From an uncultured Lachnospiraceae bacterium (lineage in GTDB: Bacteria > Bacillota > Clostridia > Lachnospirales > Lachnospiraceae): a stretch of DNA of 13,747 nt. Shown piece after piece: positions 5,618 to 13,162 of this stretch. A model generated the notes under the pieces. The model was not told the DNA's origin. It saw only the letters and a list, made by a program, of their open reading frames with translations, and did no database searches. Position 1 is the stretch's first letter, and each line of letters opens with the position of its first letter. The position numbers and the translations under genes are program-made. The stretch is from contig CACXFD010000100.1 in the NCBI GenBank assembly GCA_902766845.1, positions 1-13,747 of the forward strand, given 5' to 3'.

Positions 5618-6715
5618 TTATACGTTGAAGCGGAACAGGATCACATCGCCGTCCTGCACCACGTAGTCCTTGCCTTCCAGCCGGACCTGGCCCTTTTCGC
5701 GCGCGGCCGCGTAGGTGCCCGCCGCGATCAGGTCCTCATAGCTGACCACTTCCGCGCGGATGAAGCCGCGCTCGAAATCCGAATGGATCTTGCCGGCCGC
5801 CTGCGGCGCCTTGGTGCCCCGCGTGATGGTCCAGGCACGGGTCTCCTGCTCTCCGGCCGTCAGATAGCTGATCAGGCCCAGCGTCTCATAGCTCGCGGCG
5901 ATCAGCTTGTCCAGACCCGAGCTCGTGATCCCGAGCTCCTCGAGGAACATCTCGCGCTCCTCGTCCGACAGATCCGACAGTTCCGCCTCGATCTGCGCGC
6001 AGATCACGAAGGTCCGGCTGCCTTCCGCTTCCGCCATCTCCCGTACCTGCGCGACGAACGGGTTGCCCGCGCCGTCTCCGGCCAGCTCATCGTCCTTTAC
6101 GTTCAGGGCGTAGATCACGGGCTTGGCGGTCAGCATGTTCAGCGACCCGATCAGCTCCGCCTCGTCCTCATCCGCCGGTTCGAAGGACGATGCCGGCGCC
6201 CCGCTCTCGAGATGCTCCTGCAGCCGGCGCAGAGACGCCTCTTCCTTGGCCGCGGCCTTGTCCATCTTGGCCGCGCGGGCCACTTTTGAGATCCGCCGCT
6301 CGAGGACCTCCATGTCCGCGAACAAAAGCTCCAGCCGGATGGTCTCGATGTCCCGCAGCGGATCCACGCGTCCGTCCACGTGGACCACGTTCGAATCCTC
6401 AAAGCAGCGCACCACATGCACGATCGCGTCGCATTCGCGGATGTTCGCGAGGAACTGGTTGCCGAGGCCCTCGCCCTTGGACGCGCCCTTCACGAGGCCC
6501 GCGATATCCACGAACTCCACGACGGCCGGCGTGGTCTTGCGCGAATGATACATCTCGGTCAGCACGTCCAGCCGGTGATCCGGCACCGGCACGATGCCCA
6601 CGTTCGGGTCGATCGTGCAGAACGGATAATTGGCCGCTTCCGCGCCGGCCTTAGTCAGCGCGTTGAACAGCGTGCTCTTCCCGACGTTGGGAAGACCTAC
6701 GATACCTAATTTCAT
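5618..6715 (-). CDS. ychF: Redox-regulated ATPase/GTPase YchF (Obg-like, OLA1 family)
   Basis: A 365-residue TRAFAC P-loop NTPase, full length for YchF. Members prefer ATP, bind ribosomes and influence stress responses. The Walker A/G1 loop is GLPNVGKST (7-15), followed by the YchF-typical NYPFCTIDPNVG region (29-40). The G3 motif DIAG is at 70-73 and leads into LVKGASKGEGLGNQFLANIR, which is highly conserved. In the G4 position YALNVKDDE takes the place of NKxD, as expected for the family's altered base specificity. A coiled-coil part (about 125-165) and the C-terminal TGS domain ending ILFRFNV are present. Start ATG 6715 follows AGAAGG closely; the reading frame continues upstream but without family sequence. 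It is the first gene of a four-gene operon under the promoter at 6824-6852. The identification is secure. Confidence 0.98.
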   Translation of the reverse strand: MKLGIVGLPNVGKSTLFNALTKAGAEAANYPFCTIDPNVGIVPVPDHRLDVLTEMYHSRKTTPAVVEFVDIAGLVKGASKGEGLGNQFLANIRECDAIVHVVRCFEDSNVVHVDGRVDPLRDIETIRLELLFADMEVLERRISKVARAAKMDKAAAKEEASLRRLQEHLESGAPASSFEPADEDEAELIGSLNMLTAKPVIYALNVKDDELAGDGAGNPFVAQVREMAEAEGSRTFVICAQIEAELSDLSDEEREMFLEELGITSSGLDKLIAASYETLGLISYLTAGEQETRAWTITRGTKAPQAAGKIHSDFERGFIRAEVVSYEDLIAAGTYAAAREKGQVRLEGKDYVVQDGDVILFRFNV

Positions 6716-6823
6716 GGTCCTTCTGATCTCCTTTTCTGTCCGGCGGCCGCGCCGGCGCCCCTGCGCCCCGCTCCCGTCAGACACGTCCCCTCCCTGTACG
6801 GGGGACCCTTCGGCACGAAACGA

Positions 6824-6852
6824 ATTATAGCATGAGAGAGCCCTTTTCTCAA
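6824..6852 (-). promoter_or_regulatory. Near-consensus sigma-A promoter of the ychF operon
   Basis: On the minus strand TTGAGA (6847-6852) and TATAAT (6824-6829) are separated by exactly 17 bp. Transcription would start near 6817, giving a GC-rich leader of about 100 nt. The leader can fold GTCCCC (6801-6806 on the complement) with GGGGAC (6785-6790). This is the only credible promoter for the four genes down to the terminator at 2908-2940. Confidence 0.82.
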
Positions 6853-6906
6853 CATCTAATTCCCGGCCGAAAAAGAGCCCGCGCCGGCCGGACCGCGATC
6901 TTCTTT

Positions 6907-6935
6907 TTGCTTTTTATCAAAAACTGCTGTATAAT
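6907..6935 (+). promoter_or_regulatory. Predicted promoter of the PucR-type regulator gene
   Basis: A perfect TATAAT lies at 6930-6935. Seventeen bp upstream is TTGCTT (6907-6912), which matches only the TTG of the -35 consensus, as is common for regulated promoters. The leader is about 55 nt. Three ATCAA pentamers flank it (6916-6920, 6944-6948, 6955-6959); whether they are operator half-sites is unknown. It is divergent from the ychF promoter. Confidence 0.6.
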
Positions 6936-6997
6936 GAATATTAATCAAGAATAGATCAAAACACACCGTTCAATCAGTACACAGGCGGAGGTGTCTC

Positions 6998-8551
6998 ATG
7001 GATCTGACTTACAACATCGTACTTGATGAACTTACACAGCAATTCGACTGCAGGCTGTACAGCAGCAACCTGTCGGTAGCCCCTTTCTGCTCCTGTCTTA
7101 TCTACGAAGAAGGCATGGCGCTCGATCCGCGGTTCATCTATGTGACCCGTGGGGTCCCCCTTTCCCTGCCTTCCGGCTCGTCCCGCATATTGTTCATCAT
7201 ATGCCGGGAGGCCATGAACGACGCGTCTCTCCGGATGATGCAGGGCCAGAGCTTCATCGGTTTTGCCGAGGAGACCAGCGCCAGCAGCGTGGTGAACATC
7301 CTGCTGAAGGCCTTCTCACGGTACAACAACTGGTACGAGCAGCTGGATACAAAGGTCAACCAGCCCGGATTTCTGGATAACATCCTTCAGAGCACGTTCC
7401 CTCTTCTGCGCAACTCGCTTTATCTCGTGGACAGCCAGCTTCGGCCGGTCAGCATCTATGACAGCAGCAAGGGTATCCTCGATGTTCTGACAGCCGACCG
7501 CAAAGAGCAGATCCTGATCAAGGCAAGGAAAGAATACCTGAAGACCCGCAGTCTGAGAGAGGTGTATTTCCGGCACCTGGAGGGGGATCACCCGCGGCTG
7601 CTCTATAACCTGTATGACGGAAAAACCTATGTGGGCATCCTGAGCCTGCAGGGGGACGCCTCCCCGATCCGCCCTTCCGACGCCGATATCCTCAAGACCC
7701 TCGGCGACTATATCGCCCGGCTGTTCGGCCATCTGGGCGCCAAATACTCTCCGCAGACCAACCAGCTGTGCGACGCCATCGTCGGTCTTCTGAAAGACAG
7801 GAAGCACGCCGCGTCCCGCCGGAAAGCTGTCGCCCGCTTCGCCGGCGACGCCGGAATCGATGAAACAGAGGAATTCCAGGTCCTGTTCGTCCGAAAGCCG
7901 GAGGAGGCGGCCGACAGGTACCTTCCCTACTTTTTGCACAGCCTCGCCGTCAGAATCCCGGCGCTCGTGCTCACCTGCGAGGATCCCGAAGGGGAAGCGG
8001 CCGTCCTGCGGATGAGCTATGCCCGATCTCTGGGGATCGACGTAGACAAGGTGCTCGTCAATTACCTTGACAGTTTCGGCTTTCGCGCCGGACTCAGTGA
8101 CCCGTTCTCGGATCTGTCCCGCGTCAGCGCCTTTTTCACGCAGGCAAGAGCTGCGCTTCGGCTGTCCCTGACCTCCGAAGACAGTGATTCTCTCAGCCGC
8201 TTTTCGGTCCATTACACCGACTATCTGATCCGCGCCCTCACCTCGGATATCCCTCCGCAGGATCTCTTTTCCACGAGCTTTCGCCGCATCCTGTCCCTGG
8301 ACGCGGACAGCAAGATCAGCTATCTGGAGACACTGCGTGCCTATATGAGGCACCACCTGAGCGCAACAAAAACGGCCAATGCTCTGTACATCAGCCGCAA
8401 TGCCTTCATGTATCGTCTGGAGAAGATCCTCCCCATCCTTGAGGAGTGCGGAGAGGATCTGGAGGATCCCAACGACTTTTTACGGATGGAAGTGTCCTTC
8501 CTCCTGTACGACCGCTACGGCGAGACGGAAGACCCGGGCGCCGATTCGTAG
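6998..8551 (+). CDS. PucR/CdaR-type transcriptional regulator (C-terminal HTH_30 domain)
   Basis: A 517-residue soluble protein. The diagnostic part is the C-terminus, about residues 442-505: YLETLRAYMRHHLSATKTAN then ALYISRNAFMYRLEKI, the PucR-family helix-turn-helix. The DPNDFLRMEVSFLLYDRYG ending is also typical of CdaR/PucR regulators. The N-terminal 230 residues look like a sensory region seen in many clostridial members, with a central stretch (about 150-240) resembling a GAF-like fold; that is tentative. No membrane segment is seen. Start ATG 6998 is 5 nt after GGAGGT, and TATAAT lies 63 nt upstream. PucR/CdaR relatives activate catabolic genes in response to metabolites, so control of the convergent glycyl radical enzyme operon, with which it overlaps by 37 bp, is plausible but unproved. 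Effector unknown. Confidence 0.85.
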   Translation: MDLTYNIVLDELTQQFDCRLYSSNLSVAPFCSCLIYEEGMALDPRFIYVTRGVPLSLPSGSSRILFIICREAMNDASLRMMQGQSFIGFAEETSASSVVNILLKAFSRYNNWYEQLDTKVNQPGFLDNILQSTFPLLRNSLYLVDSQLRPVSIYDSSKGILDVLTADRKEQILIKARKEYLKTRSLREVYFRHLEGDHPRLLYNLYDGKTYVGILSLQGDASPIRPSDADILKTLGDYIARLFGHLGAKYSPQTNQLCDAIVGLLKDRKHAASRRKAVARFAGDAGIDETEEFQVLFVRKPEEAADRYLPYFLHSLAVRIPALVLTCEDPEGEAAVLRMSYARSLGIDVDKVLVNYLDSFGFRAGLSDPFSDLSRVSAFFTQARAALRLSLTSEDSDSLSRFSVHYTDYLIRALTSDIPPQDLFSTSFRRILSLDADSKISYLETLRAYMRHHLSATKTANALYISRNAFMYRLEKILPILEECGEDLEDPNDFLRMEVSFLLYDRYGETEDPGADS

Positions 8552-9447
8552 ACCCGAAGGAACGCTTTCCAGGTCCTGGCCAGGCCCTCCGCGAACGGTC
8601 TGTAGCGAAATCCCAACCGTTCCGTGATTCGCTCTCCGCTGCACAGATCGTCCCGGAAGACCGGATACGGCATGGGGATGCAACGGCTCACGATGTCCCT
8701 GGCCGTAACGTCCTCATAGCGCACCGGGCGGTCGCTGCAGGCTTCCAGCGCCCTGAAAAAGGCGGGATAGTCCAGCACCTCCGGTCCCGCCAGATGAAAG
8801 ATCCTGTCCCGGGACCTCGGGTCCGCAAGACACAGGAGGATCGCCTCCGCGACGTCTCCCACATAGACGAACTGGAACCGGGCCGTTGCCTGTACCGGGT
8901 TAGGAAGGGGCCTGTTCTCCACGATCTGCCGGATGAACCAGGATTCCCGCTCCGCGTAATTGTACGGCCCGTAGATGAATGCCGGGCGCAAAACGGTATA
9001 TGCCGTGCCCGTATCCCGGCACGCGCTTCTCAGCTCTGCTTCCAGCAGAGCTTTTTTGTACGCGTATTCGCCGTCCCGCGTCCCGTCACCGGAAACAAGG
9101 ACGGGGGATTCCTCGGTCTTCTTCTCCGAGGGCGGGACATCGCACACGCTGGAGGAGCTCACGAAAAGATAATGCTCCGTCCGAAAGCCGGGAAGACGCA
9201 GGATATCTTCGATATCCCCGGGCTCATAGGCACAGAAATCCACCACGGCGTCCCATGCCGAGCCCGCCAGAGCCGAAGACAGCGCTTCCCTGTCGTGACG
9301 GTCACAGCGGATCTCCCGGACGTTGTCCCGGCCCAGACGGTAATGTCCCCGGTTGAGCAGCGTGAGGGCGATTCCCTCTTTCGCGGAGGCCGTCAGGGCA
9401 AAGACCCGTCCCGCGAAATAGGTCCCGCCGATCACCAGAACGTTCAT
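8515..9447 (-). CDS. Extended short-chain dehydrogenase (NAD-dependent epimerase/dehydratase family)
   Basis: A 310-residue cytoplasmic extended-SDR protein. The Rossmann motif is GGTYFAG (7-13) in place of the common GGTGFIG. The Val-Asp-Phe-Cys-Ala-Tyr segment near 69-74 and VSSSSVCD (97-103) match the NAD-binding and active-site strands. The catalytic YxxxK is Y128-K132 in GEYAYKK, followed by LRPAFIYGPYN, the usual substrate-loop motif. Such proteins epimerise, dehydrate or reduce nucleotide sugars and other carbonyl substrates; the substrate here is not recognisable. AAGGGG (at the DUF4037 stop) supplies the ribosome binding site for ATG 9447; a nearby ATG at 9452 is out of frame. It is the last gene of the operon, 12 bp after DUF4037, and its stop lies inside the 3' end of the convergent regulator gene. 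No terminator is visible after it. Confidence 0.85.
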   Translation of the reverse strand: MNVLVIGGTYFAGRVFALTASAKEGIALTLLNRGHYRLGRDNVREIRCDRHDREALSSALAGSAWDAVVDFCAYEPGDIEDILRLPGFRTEHYLFVSSSSVCDVPPSEKKTEESPVLVSGDGTRDGEYAYKKALLEAELRSACRDTGTAYTVLRPAFIYGPYNYAERESWFIRQIVENRPLPNPVQATARFQFVYVGDVAEAILLCLADPRSRDRIFHLAGPEVLDYPAFFRALEACSDRPVRYEDVTARDIVSRCIPMPYPVFRDDLCSGERITERLGFRYRPFAEGLARTWKAFLRVYESAPGSSVSP

Positions 9448-9459
9448 ATCATGTCCCCC

Positions 9460-10395
9460 TTACCCGGCCTGCGATGGAAGCGAGCGCAGGAACGGGTCTT
9501 CGATGGCCGCGCGGAGCTGCTCGGCGTGAGCTACCAGGAATGGATCCCGCGACGTGGTGAGCCCCCGGACCCGCAGCTCGTCGGCGAACCGCCGGCAGAT
9601 CAGTTCCGCGGCCGTCTCCCTGCGGCGAATATCCTCCTGCGTCCCGCAAGAGGAGGCCGCCAGCCGCTCCAGCGCCGCGCACAGTTCCGGCCCCGGCGCC
9701 GGCAATTCGCTCAGACTGCGGAAAGCCCACTTATAATAGGGCATATACCGGCCGTTCAGGAGATGGGCCATCCATATGGCCTGCTCCGTGAACCGCGCAA
9801 GCGTCAGCGCCGCGGCTACGGTGTCCCCGCGCTGATGACAGCGGCGCAGATTGTACTGCCCTGTCTGGGCCAGCAGCATGCACCGGGCGCTGAGCTTCTG
9901 GAGAAACACGTCACGGGGATAATGCCGGGCCAGCCGTTCCCGAACGGCAGTAAAGGCGCCTTCATTATCCAGGAACACCTCCCCGTTCACGGCCAGCGCC
10001 AGATGGGATTCCGGCACGGACATCCACTCCCGGGCCGACTGCGGTCCGGCCGGGGACCCGGTGAGCTGCCGGTAAAAGTCCCCCACCGTCACGGCCCCGA
10101 TCACGGATCCGTAGCGGCCGGGCCTGCGGACCGGAAGGTCGGCACAGCGTTCCAGCAGCCCCGCCTTCCACCCGTCAAGCTCCGCCGCACATCCTTTCAG
10201 GTCATCGGGCAGCCATATATAAAAGTCCGCGCCCCAGTCGTGATCGCGGGAGATCTCATCATCGAACCCGAAGCATTCCGAACCGTTGCCCACAAGGCCA
10301 AAGGCGAGGCGCCCGAAAAGCTCCGGGAACCTCGCCTTGAGTTCTTTCTCCGCCCTGTCCCGGAACAGGGTCCTGCTCAGTTCCAGTCCCTTCAT
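9460..10395 (-). CDS. DUF4037 protein with nucleotidyltransferase-like motif
   Basis: A 311-residue soluble protein. The N-terminal third has GNGSE (36-40) and DDEISRDHDWG (45-55), the conserved signature of DUF4037. It resembles the G-S plus spaced-Asp active site of nucleotidyltransferase-fold enzymes; I infer a possible nucleotide-transfer activity from this, without direct proof. The rest is mostly helical, rich in Leu, Ala and Arg, with HLLNGRYMPYYKWAFRSL as a notable conserved-looking block. Start ATG 10395 is one base after the TPR gene stop (TGATATG). No strong ribosome binding site is present, so translation is probably coupled to the TPR gene; an in-frame upstream extension would overlap that gene by over 100 bp and lacks family sequence. 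It belongs to the DUF4125-TPR-DUF4037 trio in the glycyl radical enzyme operon. Function unknown. Confidence 0.85.
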   Translation of the reverse strand: MKGLELSRTLFRDRAEKELKARFPELFGRLAFGLVGNGSECFGFDDEISRDHDWGADFYIWLPDDLKGCAAELDGWKAGLLERCADLPVRRPGRYGSVIGAVTVGDFYRQLTGSPAGPQSAREWMSVPESHLALAVNGEVFLDNEGAFTAVRERLARHYPRDVFLQKLSARCMLLAQTGQYNLRRCHQRGDTVAAALTLARFTEQAIWMAHLLNGRYMPYYKWAFRSLSELPAPGPELCAALERLAASSCGTQEDIRRRETAAELICRRFADELRVRGLTTSRDPFLVAHAEQLRAAIEDPFLRSLPSQAG

Positions 10396-10396
10396 A

Positions 10397-11083
10397 TCAG
10401 CTGGGGATCGTTCGGGGGCCTTTTGCGGTGGGGTTATTCCGGGCCGTACGGAGCATGGCCGCCATCTCACGGGCATACTTCCCGTTCTCGGAGTTGGGTT
10501 CCCCGGCAAAAAGCAGCTCAGCCCGCTCGGCGTATTTCAGGGCATCCCCGTTCCGGCCCAGTTTGACGCACACGGAGGCCAGGTTGATGAGCCCGGTGCC
10601 CACCATATAGGTCTCCCCTGCCTGCGAGGCGATCTCCACACCCCGGACCAGGGCGCCCTCCGCCTCCTCCAGCCGCCCAGCGGCCAGATAAGCCAGGCCC
10701 AGATTATTCCAGGTACTGGCGATCACCGGTCCGCCGTCTTCCTTTTTGGAGACGATGTCCAGCGCCGTCTCAAAATCCGCGATGGCCTTGTCCACGTCCC
10801 CGGACATCCGGCTCGTGCCCGCCCGGTTCATCAGCACGGTCCCGTATTTCAGACTGTCCGTCCCGAAGCACAGGGCGGCCTGCTCCATGGCTTCGGTAAA
10901 GAACCGGTAGCTCTCTTCATACCGGCTCCGGGCACGGTAAAAACTGCCCAGCTCATTGCAGACCACGGTCCGAAACTCCGGTTCCGCCTCCTTCCGGGGA
11001 GATGCGTAGGCCTCCAGCAGGAAGCGCTCGGCCTGCTCGTCACCGGCATCATAGGCTCTGTTCAGTTCCTTGAAAAAGTCCAT
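10397..11083 (-). CDS. Tetratricopeptide repeat (TPR) protein
   Basis: A 228-residue all-helical protein without signal peptide or membrane segment. Four TPR-like units can be drawn at about 41-74 (LGSFYRARSRYEESYRFFTE), 80-114 (MNRAGTSRMSGDVDKAIADF), 122-156 (WNNLGLAYLAAGRLEEAEGA) and 164-196 (INLASVCVKLGRNGDALKYA), each with the usual small and aromatic positions. TPR arrays are protein-binding scaffolds; the partner is probably encoded nearby, most simply the DUF4125 or DUF4037 protein, but this is inference. Start ATG 11083 is placed 7 nt after AGGAGG, which directly follows the DUF4125 stop; a TTG at 11101 in frame lies before the ribosome binding site and was rejected. Its stop is one base before the DUF4037 start, implying tight coupling. 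Confidence 0.85.
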   Translation of the reverse strand: MDFFKELNRAYDAGDEQAERFLLEAYASPRKEAEPEFRTVVCNELGSFYRARSRYEESYRFFTEAMEQAALCFGTDSLKYGTVLMNRAGTSRMSGDVDKAIADFETALDIVSKKEDGGPVIASTWNNLGLAYLAAGRLEEAEGALVRGVEIASQAGETYMVGTGLINLASVCVKLGRNGDALKYAERAELLFAGEPNSENGKYAREMAAMLRTARNNPTAKGPRTIPS

Positions 11084-11097
11084 GGATATGCCTCCTG

Positions 11098-11703
11098 TCA
11101 ATTCAGTTCTTCCGCCTGCTCAAGAGAATCATAGCCGTACTGTATCACCGTCTGCAGCAGATACTTCTGCTCCAGGTTCTCTCCCTCTGCCTCCATCTCC
11201 CGCACCATGGCGTGATAGAGACGGATCGTCTCCGGAGAATAGGTCCGAAGCTCTCCCCGCAGATAGGTCTCGAAGGAGGTATTGAAGCGGGTGTCGTCCC
11301 GGGTATAGAAAGACCGTCCGTGGGCCGTCAGCCGGGGATACTTCCGGAAGGTCTCCACCTTCCAGCGGAGATGGACCTGAATGATCTCCTCGATACGGGA
11401 AAGCGTCTCGTCATCCACGGCGGGAAGTCTTCCCCTGATCCTCTCAAAGGCGGCAGGGTCCGTGGATTCCATCATGCGGGCATATTTCTCCGTGAGAAGG
11501 TTGCGTCCCGTCTCTTTAGCGGCCAGCAGATCCCGGTAATAACTCTCCTGAAGTTCCTCCGGCCAGGAGGATGCCTGGCTGGAGCGCATGATGTAGAAGG
11601 TAGCGGGGTCCTCCTGACAGGAGGCGCGCTGTCCGCCGGCATTGACACCGCTGAACATCTCCCACTCCTCTTCCACGATCTTTCGGACCAGTTCACGTCC
11701 CAT
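11098..11703 (-). CDS. DUF4125 family protein
   Basis: A 201-residue soluble, helical, acidic protein. The N-terminal block EEEWEMFSGVNAGGQRASCQ (about 11-30), followed by DPATFYIMRSSQASSW, matches the DUF4125 pattern (E-E-MF-V-GG-RASCQ-D--TF-IMR-SQ) that I know from other anaerobic Bacillota and Actinomycetota. No catalytic role is established for the family. The invariant-looking RASCQ contains a cysteine that could be a ligand or reactive residue, which is only a guess. Start ATG 11703 has AGGAGG five nt upstream, and that site overlaps the PNPOx stop codon (TAGGAGG). The gap to the TPR gene is 14 bp. Co-location with TPR and DUF4037 suggests that the three proteins act together. Family call is confident, function unknown. 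Confidence 0.85.
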   Translation of the reverse strand: MGRELVRKIVEEEWEMFSGVNAGGQRASCQEDPATFYIMRSSQASSWPEELQESYYRDLLAAKETGRNLLTEKYARMMESTDPAAFERIRGRLPAVDDETLSRIEEIIQVHLRWKVETFRKYPRLTAHGRSFYTRDDTRFNTSFETYLRGELRTYSPETIRLYHAMVREMEAEGENLEQKYLLQTVIQYGYDSLEQAEELN

Positions 11704-11712
11704 AGGATCCTC

Positions 11713-12105
11713 CTACAGCGTGAAATTCTTCGTGGGCGCGCCGGCCAAAGACATGATCGCTCCTTCTCCCTCCGCGGCCTTGAACATGAAGATATTTTCC
11801 GCGCCCTTGAAATTGGCCAGATTGGGGTTGGCGGCGATGACGGCGTCCTTCGCCTCTCCGGTGACCTCCTCGGCCACGGCGGAGATCCGAGCCCAGCTGT
11901 AGGTGCTCATATCCACCGACGACGCCTCAAAGTGCGGGTTGGCCCGGAGCTGCCTGCAGCAGCGGCCATAGGCGCTGGTGGCGAATACGATCTTTCCTTC
12001 CACCAGGTCGACAAAGCCGAAGGGCCGTACCGTGGCTTCGTTATCCGCGCAGGTGGACACGAAGACGGGCCCGTGTTCCTTGAAAAACGTATAGAGTTCG
12101 CTCAT
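11713..12105 (-). CDS. Small PNPOx-like FMN-binding protein (pyridoxamine 5'-phosphate oxidase family)
   Basis: A 130-residue single-domain split-barrel flavoprotein. It opens MSELYTFFKEHGPVFVSTC and continues ATVRPFGFVDLVEGKIVFAT, the typical first strands of this family, in which the RPFG region contacts FMN. The following CCRQLRANPHFEASS is also typical (K/R-QL-ANP). The lineage of short clostridial members includes uncharacterised FMN reductase-like or flavin carrier proteins rather than true pyridoxal phosphate synthesis enzymes. Start ATG 12105 follows AAGGAG by 9 nt. It lies 46 bp after the activase and 9 bp before DUF4125. In a glycyl radical enzyme operon, it might deliver electrons, remove oxygen or act on a pathway intermediate; all are inferences. 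Confidence 0.85.
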   Translation of the reverse strand: MSELYTFFKEHGPVFVSTCADNEATVRPFGFVDLVEGKIVFATSAYGRCCRQLRANPHFEASSVDMSTYSWARISAVAEEVTGEAKDAVIAANPNLANFKGAENIFMFKAAEGEGAIMSLAGAPTKNFTL

Positions 12106-12151
12106 GAGGTTTCGCTCCTTTCCGGCGCGCCCGCCCGACGGGCAGCCGCGC

Positions 12152-13099
12152 TCAATCGTCCTCGGGGATGTCTGTTCCGCCCACCGTCCCGGTGAGCCCC
12201 ATGGCCTTGCCCATGACCTGGAACAGTTTGAGATGCGTCAGCATCTCCGTCTTGGTGGGCTCCCGGCAGTCCATGTACTGATAGAGCTTGTTCAGCTTGT
12301 CGTATTTGAAGCTGCCGGTGAGATGGAAAGGCAGAAGATCCACGCGGAGGATCCGGTGCTCCATCAAAAAGGCGGCTTCCTTTCGCAGATTGCCCAAAGA
12401 ATCGTTGTAGCCGGGAATGATGGGCGTGCGGATGCGGATCTTCTTTCCCATGTCAGCCAGCTTGGCGATGTTTTCCAGAATCAGCTCGTTGGACACGCCG
12501 GTGCCCAGGCGGTGCTTCTCGGGATCCATGTTCTTGATGTCGATGAGGAAGAGATCCACATAGGGCGCAAAGGACGCCAGAATGTCCCACTTGCTGTAAG
12601 CGCAGGTCTCCATGGAAACATTCACGTACTCCGATTTCAACCGCTCCAACAGCTCCAGGACGAATTCCGGCTGCAGCGTGGGCTCGCCGCCGGAGATGCA
12701 CACGCCTCCTCCGGCCCGGCGATAGAAGGCCTGGTATTTCAGCAGTGTGCGGCAGACCTCCTCCGCCGTCATCCACTTGCCCACCGTCTCGATGGATTTG
12801 GTGGGGCAGACGTCCACGCACTTGCTGCAGCCCTGGTCCGCGATGCACTTGTCCCGGTCCACGGCGCGTTCCGCCCCAAAGCCGGAGACCGCGTTTTCCG
12901 GACAGACCGAGATGCACCCGCCGCACTGGACACAGGTCCTCGGGTTGGTCCACACCAGCTGTTTCCGGCTGATCATCTCCGGGTTGTGGCACCAGCCGCA
13001 CCGGAGGGGACAGCCCTTGAGAAACACGGTGGAACGAATCCCCGGCCCGTCCTGCAGCGAATATTTCTGGATATCCGCGATCAATCCTTTCGTAGCCAT
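12152..13099 (-). CDS. Glycyl radical enzyme activating enzyme (radical SAM, two extra [4Fe-4S] sites)
   Basis: A 315-residue radical SAM activase that abstracts a hydrogen atom from the conserved glycine of its partner enzyme. The SAM cluster motif is CX3CX2C at Cys30, Cys34 and Cys37 (KGCPLRCGWCHNP), after the DGPGIRSTVF motif. A ferredoxin-like insert has CVQCGGCISVCP (Cys56, 59, 62, 66) and a second set with wider spacing, CIADQGCSKCVDVCP (Cys85, 91, 94, 98). ISGGEP (135-140) binds SAM. This two-cluster architecture is shared with activases of decarboxylase, dehydratase and lyase GREs, unlike the short PFL activase. Later IDIKNMDPEKHR and LLPFH are family-typical. Start ATG 13099 follows GGGAG; upstream in-frame codons run through a terminator stem and were rejected. 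It sits 63 bp after the GRE stop, behind an intrinsic terminator. Confidence 0.95.
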   Translation of the reverse strand: MATKGLIADIQKYSLQDGPGIRSTVFLKGCPLRCGWCHNPEMISRKQLVWTNPRTCVQCGGCISVCPENAVSGFGAERAVDRDKCIADQGCSKCVDVCPTKSIETVGKWMTAEEVCRTLLKYQAFYRRAGGGVCISGGEPTLQPEFVLELLERLKSEYVNVSMETCAYSKWDILASFAPYVDLFLIDIKNMDPEKHRLGTGVSNELILENIAKLADMGKKIRIRTPIIPGYNDSLGNLRKEAAFLMEHRILRVDLLPFHLTGSFKYDKLNKLYQYMDCREPTKTEMLTHLKLFQVMGKAMGLTGTVGGTDIPEDD

Positions 13100-13112
13100 T
13101 TTTTCTCCCTTC

Positions 13113-13149
13113 AAAAAGTGCGCCCATGCGCAAAAGCACACGGGCGCAC
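13113..13149 (-). terminator. Intrinsic terminator between the glycyl radical enzyme and its activase
   Basis: Read on the minus strand, a 14-bp stem (13136-13149 with 13118-13131, two G-U pairs) carries a TTTT loop and is followed at once by TTTTT (13113-13117). It lies 13 nt after the GRE stop and 13 nt before the activase start. No promoter fits between it and the activase, so the downstream genes depend on read-through; the site would act as an expression attenuator. Confidence 0.8.
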
Positions 13150-13162
13150 CGGGGCACAGGGG

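Noticed and set aside
8446..10566. A 706-codon open frame on the plus strand, longer than any gene in the window
   Set aside because: It runs antisense to the SDR and DUF4037 genes, starts inside the regulator gene without a ribosome binding site, and its translation is rich in Arg, Pro and Gly with no family signature. Long antisense frames are expected in GC-rich DNA.
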